Shown in pieces: positions 62,971-64,000 of a stretch of DNA of 64,000 nucleotides. Origin of the DNA: Mycobacterium sp. ITM-2016-00316 (lineage in GTDB: Bacteria; Actinomycetota; Actinomycetes; Mycobacteriales; Mycobacteriaceae); the NCBI RefSeq assembly GCF_002968335.2, contig NZ_CP134398.1, positions 3,596,001-3,660,000 of the forward strand, given 5' to 3'. The first letter of the stretch is position 1. Every line of letters starts with the position of its first letter. Made by a program: the position numbers and the translations under genes. Under the pieces are notes generated by a model, which ran no database searches, was not told where the DNA came from, and worked only from the letters and a program-made list of their open reading frames with translations.

Positions 62971-64000
62971 TCAGCCCAGGTTGGCCCGCGCGGTGCTGCG
63001 CATCACCTGCGGCAGCGCATGCGCCACCCCGTAGACCAGGTACGCCTCCGGGGTGACCGGGCGGATCGGCTTGTTCTTCTGCACCGCCGACACGATGGCC
63101 TTGGCCACCTTCTCCGGGCCGTAGCGCCGCAGCGCAAATCCCTTCTTGATCTGTGCCCGTAGCGGTTCCACGTCGGCCCGCTTGTGGGTGGGCACATCGA
63201 AGCGGGTGGCGTCGATGATGTTCGTGTCGATGACGCCGGGGCATACCGTGGTGAGCCCGATCCCCGCCGAATCGAGTTCGGCGCGCAGGCAGTCGGAGAA
63301 CATGAACACCGCGGCCTTGCTGGTGGCATAGGCATTCATCGCCTGGGTCGGTGAATACGCGGCCATCGACGCGACGTTGACGATGTGCCCGCCGGTGCCG
63401 CGCTCGACCATCGGTGCCCCGAATGCCCGGCAGCAGTTGACGACCCCGCCGAAGTTGATGTTCAGCACCCGGTCGAACTGGTCGGCCGGGGTATCCAGGA
63501 ACAGCCCGGCGTGCCCGACACCGGCGTTGTTGACCAACACATCGGGCACCCCATGCGCGGAGCACACCTGCTCGGCGAACCGATCGACGGCCTCGCCGTC
63601 GGCCACGTCGAGCCGGTAGGCGTGCGCGGTTCCGCCGCCGGCCGTGATCTCCGCGACGGTCGCGGCCGCAGCCCCCTCATCGAGATCGCTCACCACGATC
63701 TCGGCGCCCAGTGCGGCGAAGGCCAGGGCGGTGGCCCGCCCGATGCCGCTGCCCGCGCCGGTCACCGATACCAGCTGATCGCCGAACGGCGCACGCTCCA
63801 CACCCACCTCGGCCCGGGCGAGCTCACGGCAGGCAGGGGCGCCGCCCAGGTGATCGACGAACTCGGTGACGGCCCGGGCCAGCGCACCGGGATGCGACAG
63901 CGGCGCCCAGTGCCCGGCGATCAGGTCGCGGCGCCACAGCCGCGACACCCGGTTCGGGACGTCGGCATAGGCGTAGGGCCGCACGTAGGGATCCTTGGTG
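62971..64000 (-). CDS. ephD: EphD, C-terminal part: SDR oxidoreductase domain (cut by window edge)
   Basis: The frame is open to the right edge, so the N-terminal part is missing. The visible 343 codons begin with the tail of an alpha/beta hydrolase (VPNRVSRLWRRDLIAGHWAPLSHPGALARAVTEFVDHLGG, with the catalytic His in GHW). A short-chain dehydrogenase domain follows: VTGAGSGIGRA cofactor loop, LVNNAGVG, catalytic Ser in VASMAAYS and YATSK. This hydrolase-SDR fusion is EphD (Rv2214c). It was named an epoxide hydrolase and in mycobacteria has been tied to mycolic acid composition. It converges on pepB with 3 bp between. Confidence 0.9.
   Translation of the reverse strand, partial: TKDPYVRPYAYADVPNRVSRLWRRDLIAGHWAPLSHPGALARAVTEFVDHLGGAPACRELARAEVGVERAPFGDQLVSVTGAGSGIGRATALAFAALGAEIVVSDLDEGAAAATVAEITAGGGTAHAYRLDVADGEAVDRFAEQVCSAHGVPDVLVNNAGVGHAGLFLDTPADQFDRVLNINFGGVVNCCRAFGAPMVERGTGGHIVNVASMAAYSPTQAMNAYATSKAAVFMFSDCLRAELDSAGIGLTTVCPGVIDTNIIDATRFDVPTHKRADVEPLRAQIKKGFALRRYGPEKVAKAIVSAVQKNKPIRPVTPEAYLVYGVAHALPQVMRSTARANLG

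Overview
This window is chromosomal DNA of a high-GC actinobacterium, almost certainly a non-tuberculous mycobacterium of the Mycolicibacterium type. Gene content and order follow the Mycobacterium tuberculosis stretch sepF (Rv2147c) to ephD (Rv2214c) almost gene for gene. It includes markers such as mptA, pimB', pknL, lppM, mmpS3, ripC, adoK and the qcrCAB/ctaE/ctaC/ctaF respiratory set. The insertion sequences, PE_PGRS gene and Rv2159c-Rv2162c block found in M. tuberculosis are absent. Rv numbers are recalled synteny; nothing was searched.

Positions 1-17159 (minus strand) hold the division and cell-wall (dcw) cluster. In transcription order it reads mraZ, rsmH, an ftsL-like gene, ftsI, murE, murF, mraY, [murD missing], ftsW, murG, murC, ftsQ, ftsZ, pgeF, yggS and sepF (cut by the window edge). 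Most genes overlap by 4 nt (ATGA/GTGA). The standout observation is that murD, normally between mraY and ftsW, is not there. Only 227 bp remain, with a short reading frame that resembles a piece of the MurD C-terminal domain and ends in a GTGA overlap with ftsW. The 388-bp region upstream of mraZ carries 10-bp-phased GTGGG repeats, the probable MraZ operator, and an intrinsic terminator for the next gene.

Positions 17548-36973 hold a DUF3040 gene, a GNAT acetyltransferase, lppM, a polyprenyl synthase, mannosyltransferases for lipomannan/lipoarabinomannan (mptA, an Rv2181-like enzyme, pimB'), the PknL/Rv2175c kinase-substrate pair, aroG, an RNase, an acyltransferase, an ArsA-like ATPase with two START-like proteins, fadD15, an HExxH lipoprotein and the NlpC/P60 hydrolase ripC.

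Positions 37064-48197 hold a DnaQ/UvrC-like nuclease, trpD and the cytochrome bcc-aa3 genes: ctaE-qcrC-qcrA-qcrB on plus, ctaC-ctaF-mmpS3-Rv2197c on minus. A DinB-family gene sits between the two arms.

Positions 48324-64000 hold asnB, adoK, an A-type Fe-S carrier, glycerate kinase, cobalamin genes cobU-cobT-cobS, selO (AMPylase), ilvE, gcvT, an adenylate cyclase, leucyl aminopeptidase and the C-terminal part of ephD.

Recurrent small-scale features are leaderless starts (TANNNT, then 6-7 nt, then the start codon), two genes whose only sensible start is CTG, and short tandem duplications at gene ends. No tRNA, rRNA, insertion sequence, prophage or CRISPR array was seen.
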